Below, in pieces: positions 49,745 to 58,957 of a stretch of 64,000 nt of DNA; the stretch's first letter is position 1, and the number at the start of each line of letters is the position of its first letter. The notes beneath the pieces are model-generated. The model searched no databases. It saw only the letters and a program-made list of their open reading frames with translations, and had not been told where the DNA came from. Source of the DNA: Sphingomicrobium flavum (GTDB lineage: Bacteria > Pseudomonadota > Alphaproteobacteria > Sphingomonadales > Sphingomonadaceae); contig NZ_CP102630.1 of NCBI RefSeq assembly GCF_024721605.1, positions 1,612,001-1,676,000 on the forward strand, given 5' to 3'. Position numbers and translations under genes: made by a program.

Positions 49745-50686
49745 ATGCGTATCGTCAACATCAGCCTCGCCGCGCTCGCCATGGGCATGGCAAGCCCGGC
49801 ATTGGCAGCCGACACCGAAGTCGCCACCATCGAAGCCAGCCAGCCCAGCGAAGAGCGCATGGCGCTCGCGCTTGAGGCGGTCGACCTGCTGTGGCCCGAA
49901 GGCCAGGGCGTGGACATGGTCAATTTCTTCACCGGCGAATTTGCTAACATGATGCTCGACACGCCGATTGCCGAACTGGCGCGTGATTTCGGCATGGAGG
50001 AAATGGTCGCCACTTTCGCCGGCATCGAAGGGGCGTTGAAGGAAGAAGGCGTCGCCGAAGAAGATATGCCGAGCGCCGATGAGATGAAGGCGACGGCCGA
50101 TTTCCTGCTGGCGATGCTGGGCGACAAGACGCTGCGCGAAATGGCGGTCGGTGAAGACGAGCATTTCAACGAGCGCGTCACCATCATTCGCGCCGTGCTG
50201 GCCGAAGAATTGCCGCCGATCATGAATGCCGCCGAACCCAAGATGCGTGCCATCATGGCCCAAATGTTCGCCAAGAAGTTCAGCGATCAGGAATTGCGCG
50301 AAATCGGCGCATTCGCCGACACCGCGGCCGGGCAGAAATATGTCGATCTCTATTGGACGATGGGGTTCCAGCCCGAATATTATCGCTCGATCATCGCCGC
50401 GATGCCCGAATTCGTGAAGGGCTTTCCCGAGCTTGGCAAGGCGATGGAAGCGCGCATGGCGCACCTGCCCCCAATGTTCCCCGAGCCTGCGGCCGAAACC
50501 AGCTGCGAGACCAATGACGAGGGCGAGGAAGTTTGCGTCGAGGCCGCGATCGAACCGGTCGAGGACGAGGAAAGCTATACCGAGACGCCCGAAGAGCTGG
50601 ACGAGCTGGCGGCCTATTACGAGGAGGAAGCGGCAGAATATCGCCGCCAGGCCGCCGAGCGTCGCGCCGCTGCTGAAGCGGAATAA
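49745..50686 (+). CDS. Secreted helical protein, DUF2059-like
   Basis: 313 aa. The signal peptide (1-21) ends 'ASPALA'. The mature protein is acidic and helical. A DUF2059-like segment at about 165-205 ('MFAKKFSDQELREIGAFADTAAGQKYVD') is recognisable. The C-terminal 60 residues are a Glu/Ala/Arg coiled coil ('YYEEEAAEYRRQAAERRAAAEAE'). The function is unknown, with a periplasmic location expected. A run of eight G residues just precedes the start region. A second secreted helical protein follows. Confidence 0.8.
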   Translation: MRIVNISLAALAMGMASPALAADTEVATIEASQPSEERMALALEAVDLLWPEGQGVDMVNFFTGEFANMMLDTPIAELARDFGMEEMVATFAGIEGALKEEGVAEEDMPSADEMKATADFLLAMLGDKTLREMAVGEDEHFNERVTIIRAVLAEELPPIMNAAEPKMRAIMAQMFAKKFSDQELREIGAFADTAAGQKYVDLYWTMGFQPEYYRSIIAAMPEFVKGFPELGKAMEARMAHLPPMFPEPAAETSCETNDEGEEVCVEAAIEPVEDEESYTETPEELDELAAYYEEEAAEYRRQAAERRAAAEAE

Positions 50687-50763
50687 CCGCTTATTCAGCG
50701 TGACTTAAGGCAGGACGGGATAGACGCAGCATTCATTTTGTTTCCTTCAAGAGGAATTTGTCG

Positions 50764-51201
50764 ATGCTGAGTCTGTCCCTTCCCGTCGCGCTGGCGCTGG
50801 CCAGCACTGCCGATCAGCCCCAGCCGCCGGCTGACGAACCCCTGGTCGCCGCCGCCGAGGATGCCGAGGCGCAGATCGATCGCCTGCTGTCCGATCCTGC
50901 CATGCCCGAGCGCCTGTCGCGCATGACCGCGGTGATGGCCGAAATGATGGAAGCCCTGCCTGTCGGCAGCCTCAAGGCCGCGGTCGAGGGCCGTGATCCC
51001 ACCCCGCAGGAGCAGCAGGAGCGGCTCGGCGACACCATCGACATCGATGGCGAGCAGATGGGCGAGGAACTGGCTGCGACCTTCACCGACAATCGAGAGC
51101 GCATGCGCGACAGCATGAACGTGCTGGTCCGCAACATGCCCACCCTGATCGCGGCGATGGAGCAGCTGACCCGCGAACTGGAAGAAACGGTCGCCCGCTA
51201 G
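50764..51201 (+). CDS. Small secreted helical protein
   Basis: 145 aa from the ATG at 50764, with AGAGGAA 8-10 nt upstream (a TTG at 50758 is less likely). The signal peptide is about 1-20 ('LSLSLPVALALASTA'). The mature part is helical and Met-rich ('RMTAVMAEMMEALPVGSLKAAVEG', 'MRDSMNVLVRNMPTLIAAMEQL'). It resembles the upstream DUF2059-like protein in style, so the pair may act together. No family is named. Confidence 0.72.
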   Translation: MLSLSLPVALALASTADQPQPPADEPLVAAAEDAEAQIDRLLSDPAMPERLSRMTAVMAEMMEALPVGSLKAAVEGRDPTPQEQQERLGDTIDIDGEQMGEELAATFTDNRERMRDSMNVLVRNMPTLIAAMEQLTRELEETVAR

Positions 51202-51281
51202 CACCGCCCAAGCGAAAAGATGGGGATAAGTGGCGCAGCCCGCTGGACGCCGCCCCGCGCTTTTCTTAGAGCCACCCTAGC

Positions 51282-51953
51282 ATGTGGCAACTTTTCCAAT
51301 TTCCGCTCTGTCCCTTTTCGCGCAAGGTCCGCCTGGTCCTGGGCGAAAAGGGCGTGCCGCATGAGCTGGTGCGCGAAAATCCCTGGGAAAAGCGCGACGA
51401 ATTCATCGACATGAACCCGGCGGGCGAAACCCCGGTCATCGTCGAGGTCGACAGCAAAACCATCCTCATCGGTTCTCAGCCGATTGTCGAATATTTCGAA
51501 GAGGAAGTGGACAAGGCGCCGATGCTGGACGGTTCGGCCCGCGCCCGCGCCGAAATCCGCCGCCTCACCGGCTTCTTCGACGAGCGACTCTATGGCGATG
51601 TCGTCGCACCGCTGATGCATGAGCGTATGATGAAAAGGCTGGTGAGCCGCGAAGCCCCCGATACCGGCGCGCTGCGCCAGGCCATGCGGGTCGCGAACAA
51701 TTATATAGACTATCTCGATTACCTGCTCGACACGCGCCGCTGGCTGGCTGGCAACAGCCTGAGCCTGGCCGACTTCACCGCCGCCGCGCATCTGAGCGTG
51801 ATCGACTATCTCGGCGCCCTCGACTGGCGCGGGCATCAGCAGACCAAGGATTGGTACAGCGTCATGAAGTCGCGTCCCTGCTTCGCGCCGCTGCTGGGCG
51901 AACGCATGGAAGGCATCGCGCCGCCCAGTCATTACGACAAGGTCGACTTTTAG
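51282..51953 (+). CDS. Glutathione S-transferase family protein
   Basis: 223 aa. The N-terminal thioredoxin-like domain has 'FPLCPFSRKVRLVLGEKGVPHELV' with a CPFS active-site motif, the cis-Pro 'GETPVIVEVD' and the GSH-binding 'LIGSQPIVEYFEE'. The C-terminal domain is helical ('LADFTAAAHLSVIDYLG'). The class and substrate are uncertain. It overlaps the convergent ubiG by 4 nt. GSH is made by GshA (24930). Confidence 0.93.
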   Translation: MWQLFQFPLCPFSRKVRLVLGEKGVPHELVRENPWEKRDEFIDMNPAGETPVIVEVDSKTILIGSQPIVEYFEEEVDKAPMLDGSARARAEIRRLTGFFDERLYGDVVAPLMHERMMKRLVSREAPDTGALRQAMRVANNYIDYLDYLLDTRRWLAGNSLSLADFTAAAHLSVIDYLGALDWRGHQQTKDWYSVMKSRPCFAPLLGERMEGIAPPSHYDKVDF

Positions 51954-52669
51954 CGCTTGGCGCTGATCAAATAATTGAGCTTCGTATCGTCGCTGAGATG
52001 CAGGCCCTTCATCGGGCTCATCGCGATGCCGGTGACGTCCATCATCTTCATCCCCGCAGCGGCCAGCATCGCTTCCAAATCTTCGGGCGGGATGAATTGG
52101 TCGTAATCGTGGGTGCCCTTGGGGATGCGGCCCATGCCTTCAGCCAGCGTGATGGTCAGCAGCTTGGACCAGGCCGTCTTGTTGGGCGTGGACATGATGA
52201 GCAGGCCGCCGGGCGCCAGCCGCTCGGCCAGCGCGGCGACGAAGGCAGCGGGATCGGCGACATGTTCGACCACTTCCATCGCCGTTATAAGGTCGTAGCT
52301 GCCCTCCAGCTCCTCCACCCCGCCGGCATGATAGGCGATGTCGAGCCCCTGCCCCGCGGCATGGGCGCGCGCCACCTCGATCACCTCGGCGGCAGCATCG
52401 ACGCCGGTCACCTTAGCGCCCAGCCGCGCCAACGGTTCGGCGAGCAGGCCGGCGCCGCAGCCGACATCGAGCGCGCTTTTGCCCTCGAGCGGGCGAAACT
52501 TGCATTCGTCGCAATCGAAATGCTGATCGATCCGGTCGCGAATATATTGGAGCCGCACGGGGTTGAGCTTGTGCAGCATGGCGCTGTCGCCCTTGGGGTC
52601 CCACCAATCTGCTGCCAATCCGCCGAAATGGGCGGCTTCCGATGCGAGGATGCTGCTTGCCTTGACCAT
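51950..52669 (-). CDS. ubiG: Bifunctional ubiquinone O-methyltransferase UbiG
   Basis: Carries out both O-methylation steps of ubiquinone biosynthesis. It has 239 aa with the class I SAM motif 'ALDVGCGAGLLAEPLARLGAKVTGVDAA', the post-motif 'VEELEGSYDLITAMEVVEHVADP' and the N-terminal 'HFGGLAADWWDPKGDSAMLHKLNPVRL' that marks UbiG. It diverges from lysC with only 27 nt between the starts. Confidence 0.96.
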   Translation of the reverse strand: MVKASSILASEAAHFGGLAADWWDPKGDSAMLHKLNPVRLQYIRDRIDQHFDCDECKFRPLEGKSALDVGCGAGLLAEPLARLGAKVTGVDAAAEVIEVARAHAAGQGLDIAYHAGGVEELEGSYDLITAMEVVEHVADPAAFVAALAERLAPGGLLIMSTPNKTAWSKLLTITLAEGMGRIPKGTHDYDQFIPPEDLEAMLAAAGMKMMDVTGIAMSPMKGLHLSDDTKLNYLISAKR

Positions 52670-52696
52670 GCGCGCTCCCTACCAGCTTGAACCGTT

Positions 52697-53926
52697 ATGG
52701 GCGAGCCTCAACGCATCGTGATGAAATTTGGCGGCACCTCGATGGCCGGCATCGAGCGTATCCGCCATGTCGCTGCCCTTGTGTCGCGCGAGGCGGCGGC
52801 GGGGCACCAGGTGCTGGTGGTCGTATCCGCCATGGCGGGCGAGACGGACCGGCTGGTGCAATTGTGCAAGGAAGCCGCCGCGCTGCATGATCCGCGCGAA
52901 TATGACGTGGTCGTCGCCAGCGGCGAACAGGTGACCAGCGGGCTGCTCGCCATGACACTGCAAAATCTGGGGCTCGATGCGCGCAGCTTCATGGGCTGGC
53001 AATTGGTCAAGGCGTCGGGCGTGCATGGCAATGCCCGGGTCGAAAAGGTCGAATCGGGCCTGCTCGATGAAGCGCTCTCTTCGGGCCAAGTCTGTGTCAT
53101 CCCCGGCTTCCAGGGCATCAGCGAGGATGGCCGCGTCGCGACGCTGGGCCGCGGCGGTTCCGATACCAGCGCGGTCGCCATTGCCGCTGGCGTCAAGGCC
53201 GATCGCTGCGACATCTATACCGATGTGGACGGTGTCTACACCACTGACCCCCGCATCGTGCCCAAGGCGCGCAAATTGAATCAGGTCACTTTCGAAGAGA
53301 TGCTCGAACTGGCTGGCGCCGGGGCCAAGGTGCTGCAGGTTCGCAGCGTTGGTCTGGCCATGCGCGAAAATATGCCGCTGCGCGTCGTATCCGCCTTCGA
53401 GGATCTGCCGGGCACCGAAATCGTCGCCGAATTGGGAGAGGAAATGGAACGCACCGCCATCGCCGGCATCGCCGCCGACCGCAACGAGGCGCGCATCACG
53501 CTGACCGGGATCAAGGACCGCTCGGGCTCGCTCGCCGATGCCACGCGCCCGCTGGCCGAAGCCGGCATCCCCATTGACATGATCGTCCATGCCGCCACCG
53601 AAGGCGCAGGGCAGAGCGACCTCAATTTCACCGTACCGCGCCCTTCGCTGGCGCAGGCGCTGGCGCTGCTGGAAGCCGCCAAGGATGCGATCGGCTATGG
53701 CGAGCTCAAGAGCGACAATGCCATCGCCAAGATTTCGATTGTCGGGGTGGGCATTCGTTCCGATCCCGCGCTGTCGAGCCGCATGTTCGACACGCTGGCC
53801 GACCGGCAGATCAATGTGCTCGCCGCCAATGCCACCGAAATTCGCGTTTCGGTGCTGATCGGCGAGGATGATGTGGACACCGCCGTCCGCGCGCTGCACA
53901 GCGCCTTCGGACTGGACGATCAATAG
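52697..53926 (+). CDS. lysC: Aspartate kinase
   Basis: The first step of the Lys/Thr/Met pathway, phosphorylation of aspartate. It has 409 aa. The kinase domain has the signature 'VMKFGGTSMAGIERIRHVA' near the N-terminus and 'LGRGGSDTSAVAIAAGVKAD'. Two C-terminal ACT domains (about 265-405) carry feedback control. Its codon use is strongly backbone-like. The nitronate monooxygenase gene follows after 9 nt. Confidence 0.97.
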   Translation: MGEPQRIVMKFGGTSMAGIERIRHVAALVSREAAAGHQVLVVVSAMAGETDRLVQLCKEAAALHDPREYDVVVASGEQVTSGLLAMTLQNLGLDARSFMGWQLVKASGVHGNARVEKVESGLLDEALSSGQVCVIPGFQGISEDGRVATLGRGGSDTSAVAIAAGVKADRCDIYTDVDGVYTTDPRIVPKARKLNQVTFEEMLELAGAGAKVLQVRSVGLAMRENMPLRVVSAFEDLPGTEIVAELGEEMERTAIAGIAADRNEARITLTGIKDRSGSLADATRPLAEAGIPIDMIVHAATEGAGQSDLNFTVPRPSLAQALALLEAAKDAIGYGELKSDNAIAKISIVGVGIRSDPALSSRMFDTLADRQINVLAANATEIRVSVLIGEDDVDTAVRALHSAFGLDDQ

Positions 53927-53935
53927 GGGATTATC

Positions 53936-54994
53936 ATGAGCGGCGAAGGCCTGATTAGCGAAACGCGCGCCATGCCGGGCAGCGGTGGGCATATGAAGCT
54001 GCAATCGCTGATGCAGCGCGGCACCGATTTCCTCGGCTGCGACTATGCCATCATGGGCGGCGCGATGAGCTGGATTTCCGAGCGAAACCTGGTCAGCGCC
54101 ATTTCCAATGCTGGCGGCTTTGGGGTGATCGCCTGCGGGGCGATGCCGCCTGACCTGCTCGACAAGGAAATCGCAGCCACCAAGGCGATGACCGACAAGC
54201 CGTTCGGCGTGAACCTCATCACCATGCATCCCGATCTCGACCAGCTGATCGACATCTGCATCGAACATGATGTCAGCCATATCGTGCTGGCGGGCGGCCT
54301 GCCCTCGGGCAAGGCGATCGAACGGATCAAAGCGGGCGGCGCCAAGCTGATCGCCTTCGCCCCCGCGCTGGCGTTGGCCAAGAAATTGAAGCGCTCTGGC
54401 GTCGATGCGCTGGTGGTCGAAGGGATGGAAGCGGGCGGCCATATCGGCCCGGTTTCTACCAGTGTGCTGGCCCAGGAAATCCTCCCCACTATGGCTGAGG
54501 AAATGCCCGTCTTCGTCGCTGGCGGCATTGGCCGGGGCGAGGCGATTGCAGCTTACCTCGAAATGGGCGCCGTCGGCGTGCAGCTTGGCACGCGCTTCGT
54601 CTGCGCCACCGAATGTATCGCGCACGAAAATTTCAAAAAGATGTTCATCCGCGCTTCGGCGCGCGATGCCATCCCCTCGGTCCAGATCGATCCGCGCTTG
54701 CCGGTCATTCCCGTGCGCGCGCTGAAGAATAGGGAAATGGAAAATTTCGCCGCCAAGCAGCGCGAAGTGGCGGGCCTGCTCGACAGCGGCTCGGTCGAGA
54801 TGTCCGAGGCGCAGCTCCAGATCGAACATTATTGGGCGGGTGCCTTGAAGCGCGCGGTCATCGACGGCGATGTCGAAAGCGGCAGCGTTATGGCCGGCCA
54901 GTCGGTCGGCATGGTCAAGAAGGAAGAGCCGGTCGCCGACATCATCACCGAATTGGTCGATGAAGCCGCCTCCGCGCTGGGTGGGCGCGCCTAG
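53936..54994 (+). CDS. Nitronate monooxygenase family FMN protein
   Basis: A TIM-barrel flavoprotein of 352 aa. Landmarks are 'YAIMGGAMSWISERNLVSAISNAGGFGVIA' (FMN phosphate region), 'GMEAGGHIGP' with the catalytic His, and 'VFVAGGIGRGEAIAAYLEMGAVGVQLGTRF'. It may oxidise propionate-3-nitronate or be a 2-nitropropane dioxygenase-like or FabK-like enzyme. It lies 9 nt after lysC and overlaps the convergent hemerythrin gene by 4 nt. Confidence 0.9.
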   Translation: MSGEGLISETRAMPGSGGHMKLQSLMQRGTDFLGCDYAIMGGAMSWISERNLVSAISNAGGFGVIACGAMPPDLLDKEIAATKAMTDKPFGVNLITMHPDLDQLIDICIEHDVSHIVLAGGLPSGKAIERIKAGGAKLIAFAPALALAKKLKRSGVDALVVEGMEAGGHIGPVSTSVLAQEILPTMAEEMPVFVAGGIGRGEAIAAYLEMGAVGVQLGTRFVCATECIAHENFKKMFIRASARDAIPSVQIDPRLPVIPVRALKNREMENFAAKQREVAGLLDSGSVEMSEAQLQIEHYWAGALKRAVIDGDVESGSVMAGQSVGMVKKEEPVADIITELVDEAASALGGRA

Positions 54995-55434
54995 GCGGCC
55001 TGATTGCGGCCCCTATCGACCGTGCGCGCGGCCAGCGGAAACAGCTCGTTATTCTCGCGCTTGATCCGTTCGGCGAGCAGGCCGATCAGCCGGTAGAGCG
55101 ACTGGCGGAAGCCGGGATAGTCGGCCTGGATTTCGCGACTGGTGCGATAGGTCTCCGCAAAACGCTCCATGTCGGCAGCGAGACGCCCCATCTCATCGAA
55201 GAAACGACGCGCAGTCTGCGCCACCGCAGGCTGCTCGTGCGCCATCATGCGGGGGTAGAGATAACGGTCCTCCTGGCGCAGATGCGCGCGCAGATGGCTG
55301 AGAAAGCGCGAAAGCTTGATACTGATCGCATAGCCATCGCCATGATCGGCGAAGCGCTCGGTCTCCCCCAGCAGGTCGGCGGCATATTCCTCAAGGGCAT
55401 CATGCTGACAGCGCAGCAAGGCGATATTGGGCAT
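54991..55434 (-). CDS. Hemerythrin domain protein
   Basis: 147 aa from the ATG at 55434 (MPNIALLRCQHDALEEYA); the frame is open further upstream to 55503, but that part is polar and unlike the family. A four-helix bundle with candidate diiron ligands: His in 'RCQHDALEE', then 'SHLRAHLRQEDRYLYPRM' (HxxxE), and 'IKRENNELFPLAARTV'. It probably senses or scavenges oxygen, NO or oxidative stress; a role is not established here. Confidence 0.85.
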   Translation of the reverse strand: MPNIALLRCQHDALEEYAADLLGETERFADHGDGYAISIKLSRFLSHLRAHLRQEDRYLYPRMMAHEQPAVAQTARRFFDEMGRLAADMERFAETYRTSREIQADYPGFRQSLYRLIGLLAERIKRENNELFPLAARTVDRGRNQAA

Positions 55435-55554
55435 GACGCGCATCCTCCTGACAAGAGCGATATGGAAGACAAACTCCTGCCCGCGTGAAAATGTCGCATC
55501 CATATCGGATCAAGCCTCGAGCCGCTTTCTTCTGCCGCTGGCCTCTGCTAGCCC

Positions 55555-57825
55555 ATGGCCATGCCAACAAGCGCCGCCTCTGCTGCTCGTGAAATCCTGA
55601 CCGGCCTTCACGAAGTGATGGCGCGGCGCGGGTCGACCCAGGCCAAGCTCGACCAGGTCGTCGATCTCATCGCCGAGAAGATGTCGAGCGAGGTCTGCTC
55701 CATCTATGTGCGGCGCGACGGCGCGCTCGAACTGTATGCCACTTTCGGCCTCAACAAGGCCGCGGTCCATGTGACGCGGCTGAGGCTGGGCGAGGGTCTT
55801 GTCGGCACGATCGCGGATGAAGGGCGCATCCTCAACCTCGATGAAGCCTCGAGCCATCCGCAATATGCCTATCGTCCCGAAACCGGCGAAGAGGATTTCC
55901 ACAGTTTTGCCGGCGTCCCCATCGTGCGGCGCGAGGAGCCCATCGGCGTCCTCACCGTACAGCATGAAGACAGCCGCAAATATGAGGATGTCGAGATCGA
56001 GGCGCTGCAGACGGTGGCCATGGTGCTGTCCGAGCTGCTCGCCAATGCCGGCATTGCCGATGGCACGCGCGGGCGGCGGCGCGAGACGGGCGCACAGCGG
56101 CTGGAAGGGCTCAAGCTGGTCACCGGCATGGCCAAGGGCAAGGCGGTGTTCCACCAGCCCAAGGTGACGGTCGAACATACGGTGGCCGAAGATACCGAAG
56201 CCGAGCGCGCCCGCGTCTTCGCGGCGTTCCGCAAGATGCGCGAACAGATCGACACGATGACGCGCGAGGCCGAGTTCGGGGTCGGCGGCGAGCATGAGGA
56301 GATCCTCGAGACCTACAAGATGTTCGCTTATGACGAAGGTTGGGCGCGGCGCATCAACGAGGCGATCGACAGCGGCCTGACCGCCGAGGCCGCGATCGAG
56401 CGCGTGCAGCAGCATACGCGCGCACGGATGCAGGAAATCGACGATCCGCTGCTGGCCGAGCGGATGCACGACCTCGAGGACCTCTCCAACCGCTTGCTGC
56501 GCATCGTCGCCGGGCGTGTAGGCACTGCGGCGCAGGCGGGCCTGCAGGACGACTCGATCCTGATCGCGCGCAATCTGGGTCCGGCCGAACTGCTCGATTA
56601 TGACAAGAGGCGGCTCAAGGGCGTGGTGCTCGAGGAAGGCTCGCTCACCGCCCACGTCACCATCGTCGCGCGCGCCATGGGCGTACCGGTGGTCGGCCGC
56701 GTCGACGATATCCGCCATATTGCCGCCGAAGGCGAAACCATCCTGGTCGATGGCGACAATGGCTCGATCATCGTGCGCCCCAATCGCTCGCTTGCGGCAA
56801 GCTTCCAGCAGCGCATGGCAACCAGCCAGAAGCGCCGCGCCGAATATGCCGCCATCAAGAACAAGCCCGCAGAAACCAAGGATGGCCGGCGCGTGTCGCT
56901 GATGGTCAATGCCGGGCTGGCCGAAGATGCTGCCACGCTCGATGTCTCGGGCGCCGAAGGCATCGGCCTGTTCCGCACCGAATTCCAGTTCCTCGTCGCG
57001 GCCACGCTGCCGGGGCGCGAGACGCAGCTGAAGCTCTACCGCCAGGTGCTCGACGCCGTCGGCGACAAGCCGGTGGTGTTCCGCACGCTCGACATTGGCG
57101 GGGACAAGGCACTGCCTTACCTCACTGATCACAAGGACGAGGCGGAAAACCCCGCCATGGGCTGGCGCGCGCTACGCCTCAGCCTCGACCGCGCTGCGCT
57201 GATGAAGGCACAGGCCCGCGCACTGATCGAGGCGGCGGGCGGACGCACGCTCAAGGTCATGTTCCCGATGGTCAGCGAGCCATGGGAATATGAAGAAGCG
57301 CGCGCCTTGTTCGAGGAGCAGGTGGATTGGTGCCGCAAGCGCAAGCGGATGCTGCCCAGCGTGATCGAATATGGTTGCATGCTCGAAGTGCCGAGCCTTG
57401 CGGAAATGCTCGATGAATTGCTGCCGCGCGTCGATTTCCTGTCGATCGGCACCAATGATCTCACCCAGTTCCTGTTCGCTGCCGACCGCGCCGAGCCGCG
57501 GCTGGCCGAACGCTATGACTGGCTCAGCCCTGCCATCCTGCGCTTCCTCAAGCGCATTGCAGACCAGTGCGCGGCGCATGGCGTCCCGGTGCGCGTATGC
57601 GGGGAGATGGGCGGGCGACCGCTGGAATGCATGGCGCTGATCGGCATCGGCATCGAGAATTTCTCGATTACGCCCGCCGGCATGGGCCCGATCAAGTCGA
57701 TGGTGCGCTCCTTGAACGGCGAGGACGTGCGCAAGAAGGTCGCGCGATTGCTGGCCAAGCCGCCGCGCGGCCTGCGCCGGTCGCTGGAAACATGGGCAAA
57801 GCGACAGAAAGTCGACCTTGGCTAG
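55555..57825 (+). CDS. ptsP: Phosphoenolpyruvate-protein phosphotransferase, nitrogen PTS enzyme I
   Basis: The first component of PTS-Ntr; it transfers phosphate from PEP to NPr. It has 756 aa. The N-terminal GAF domain (about 18-160) distinguishes it from the sugar PTS enzyme I and may sense glutamine. The NPr-binding and phosphohistidine domain follows, with catalytic His at about 367 in 'GSLTAHVTIVARAMG'. The C-terminal TIM barrel has 'FRTEFQFLVA', 'SIGTNDLTQFLFAADR' and 'VRVCGEMGGRP'. ATGs at 55555 and 55561 are both possible. It lies near lysC, as in many alphaproteobacteria. NPr and EIIA are not in the window. Confidence 0.96.
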   Translation: MAMPTSAASAAREILTGLHEVMARRGSTQAKLDQVVDLIAEKMSSEVCSIYVRRDGALELYATFGLNKAAVHVTRLRLGEGLVGTIADEGRILNLDEASSHPQYAYRPETGEEDFHSFAGVPIVRREEPIGVLTVQHEDSRKYEDVEIEALQTVAMVLSELLANAGIADGTRGRRRETGAQRLEGLKLVTGMAKGKAVFHQPKVTVEHTVAEDTEAERARVFAAFRKMREQIDTMTREAEFGVGGEHEEILETYKMFAYDEGWARRINEAIDSGLTAEAAIERVQQHTRARMQEIDDPLLAERMHDLEDLSNRLLRIVAGRVGTAAQAGLQDDSILIARNLGPAELLDYDKRRLKGVVLEEGSLTAHVTIVARAMGVPVVGRVDDIRHIAAEGETILVDGDNGSIIVRPNRSLAASFQQRMATSQKRRAEYAAIKNKPAETKDGRRVSLMVNAGLAEDAATLDVSGAEGIGLFRTEFQFLVAATLPGRETQLKLYRQVLDAVGDKPVVFRTLDIGGDKALPYLTDHKDEAENPAMGWRALRLSLDRAALMKAQARALIEAAGGRTLKVMFPMVSEPWEYEEARALFEEQVDWCRKRKRMLPSVIEYGCMLEVPSLAEMLDELLPRVDFLSIGTNDLTQFLFAADRAEPRLAERYDWLSPAILRFLKRIADQCAAHGVPVRVCGEMGGRPLECMALIGIGIENFSITPAGMGPIKSMVRSLNGEDVRKKVARLLAKPPRGLRRSLETWAKRQKVDLG

Positions 57826-57897
57826 CGATTTCACTTTCTCCCCATTGACTGTGGTGGGCGGGAAGGAAAGAGTGAGCGCAAGGTGTTGGAGTGGGCA

Positions 57898-58890
57898 ATG
57901 GACGAAGAAGTTGAACAGGTGGAACTGCCGGGGGTGACCCCGATCGGCGTGCGGCTGCGCGAAGCACGCGAGGCCAAGGGACTGTCGCTGGAAGACATCG
58001 CGTCGACCACGCGGATCCCCAAGCGCCATCTGGAAAATCTGGAGAGGGGCGATTTTGCGCGGCTTCCCGCGCCGACCTATACGATGGGCTTCGTCAAATC
58101 CTATGCCGGTCAGGTCGGCATCGACCGCGAAGAGGCGGCCGCCCAATTGCGCGAGGAAATGGACGGCTTCCCCTCCCCGCACGATGCGCCGCCGGGTTAC
58201 GAGCCGACCGATCCCAAGCGCGCGATGCCCGGCTGGCTGGTATGGGGCGCCTTGTTCCTGCTGGTCGCCGCGATCGCCTTTTTCATCTGGTATAATGAGC
58301 GTCAGCTGGCCGATGGCGGCGATGTCGATCCCCCCGCCCTCACCACCATTGGCGAGGAGAATGCGGACACCCCCGCCATCGTGAGCGCCAACAATGTCGT
58401 CATCATCGCCGAACAGCCCGCCTGGATCCGTGTCACCGATGGCAACCGCGTGTTGATCGCGCGCGAACTGGCCTTGGGCGAAAGCTTCGTCATTCCTGCC
58501 GATGCTGCCTCGCCCCAGCTGGAAACCTCACGCCCCGAAGCGCTGCGCATCACTGTGGGCACCAGCGATGCCCCACAGATCGGCCCCGACGGCACGCGCG
58601 TCACCGGCGTGAGCCTCGACGGCGAAGCGCTGCTGCGTGGCCCCGCCGGCGAGCAGGCCGCCGCCACGACGCCGGTCCCGACACCCCCCACCTTGCCGCG
58701 CCGGACGGAGCCGGCACCGCGCCCTGCCCCCACCCCGGCACGTTCGACGCCGACGCCGACACCTGCGGCAACGCCCCCGGCGCCAACACAGCAGACCGCT
58801 CCGGCGCCGGTGACGCAGGCGCCCGCCCCGCCGACGCCCGCGCCGCAATCCCCCGCGCAAGGCGATAGTGAAGCTGCGGACGCGGAATGA
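57898..58890 (+). CDS. RodZ-like HTH membrane protein
   Basis: 330 aa from the ATG at 57898. The N-terminal HTH_25 domain (about 12-80, 'RLREAREAKGLSLEDIASTTRIPKRHLENLERGD') is followed by a membrane helix (about 122-140, 'LVWGALFLLVAAIAFFIW'). A periplasmic DUF4115 beta domain (about 175-245, 'PAWIRVTDGNRVLIARELALGESFVIP') comes next, then a long Pro/Thr/Ala tail. This is the architecture of RodZ, the MreB-binding cell-shape protein. It lies 72 nt after ptsP. Confidence 0.88.
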   Translation: MDEEVEQVELPGVTPIGVRLREAREAKGLSLEDIASTTRIPKRHLENLERGDFARLPAPTYTMGFVKSYAGQVGIDREEAAAQLREEMDGFPSPHDAPPGYEPTDPKRAMPGWLVWGALFLLVAAIAFFIWYNERQLADGGDVDPPALTTIGEENADTPAIVSANNVVIIAEQPAWIRVTDGNRVLIARELALGESFVIPADAASPQLETSRPEALRITVGTSDAPQIGPDGTRVTGVSLDGEALLRGPAGEQAAATTPVPTPPTLPRRTEPAPRPAPTPARSTPTPTPAATPPAPTQQTAPAPVTQAPAPPTPAPQSPAQGDSEAADAE

Positions 58891-58957
58891 TATTCAGCCG
58901 CGCTTCAGGCGCGCGCTCCTTAATCTGACAATGATCATCACCAGAACGAGATTTCCG

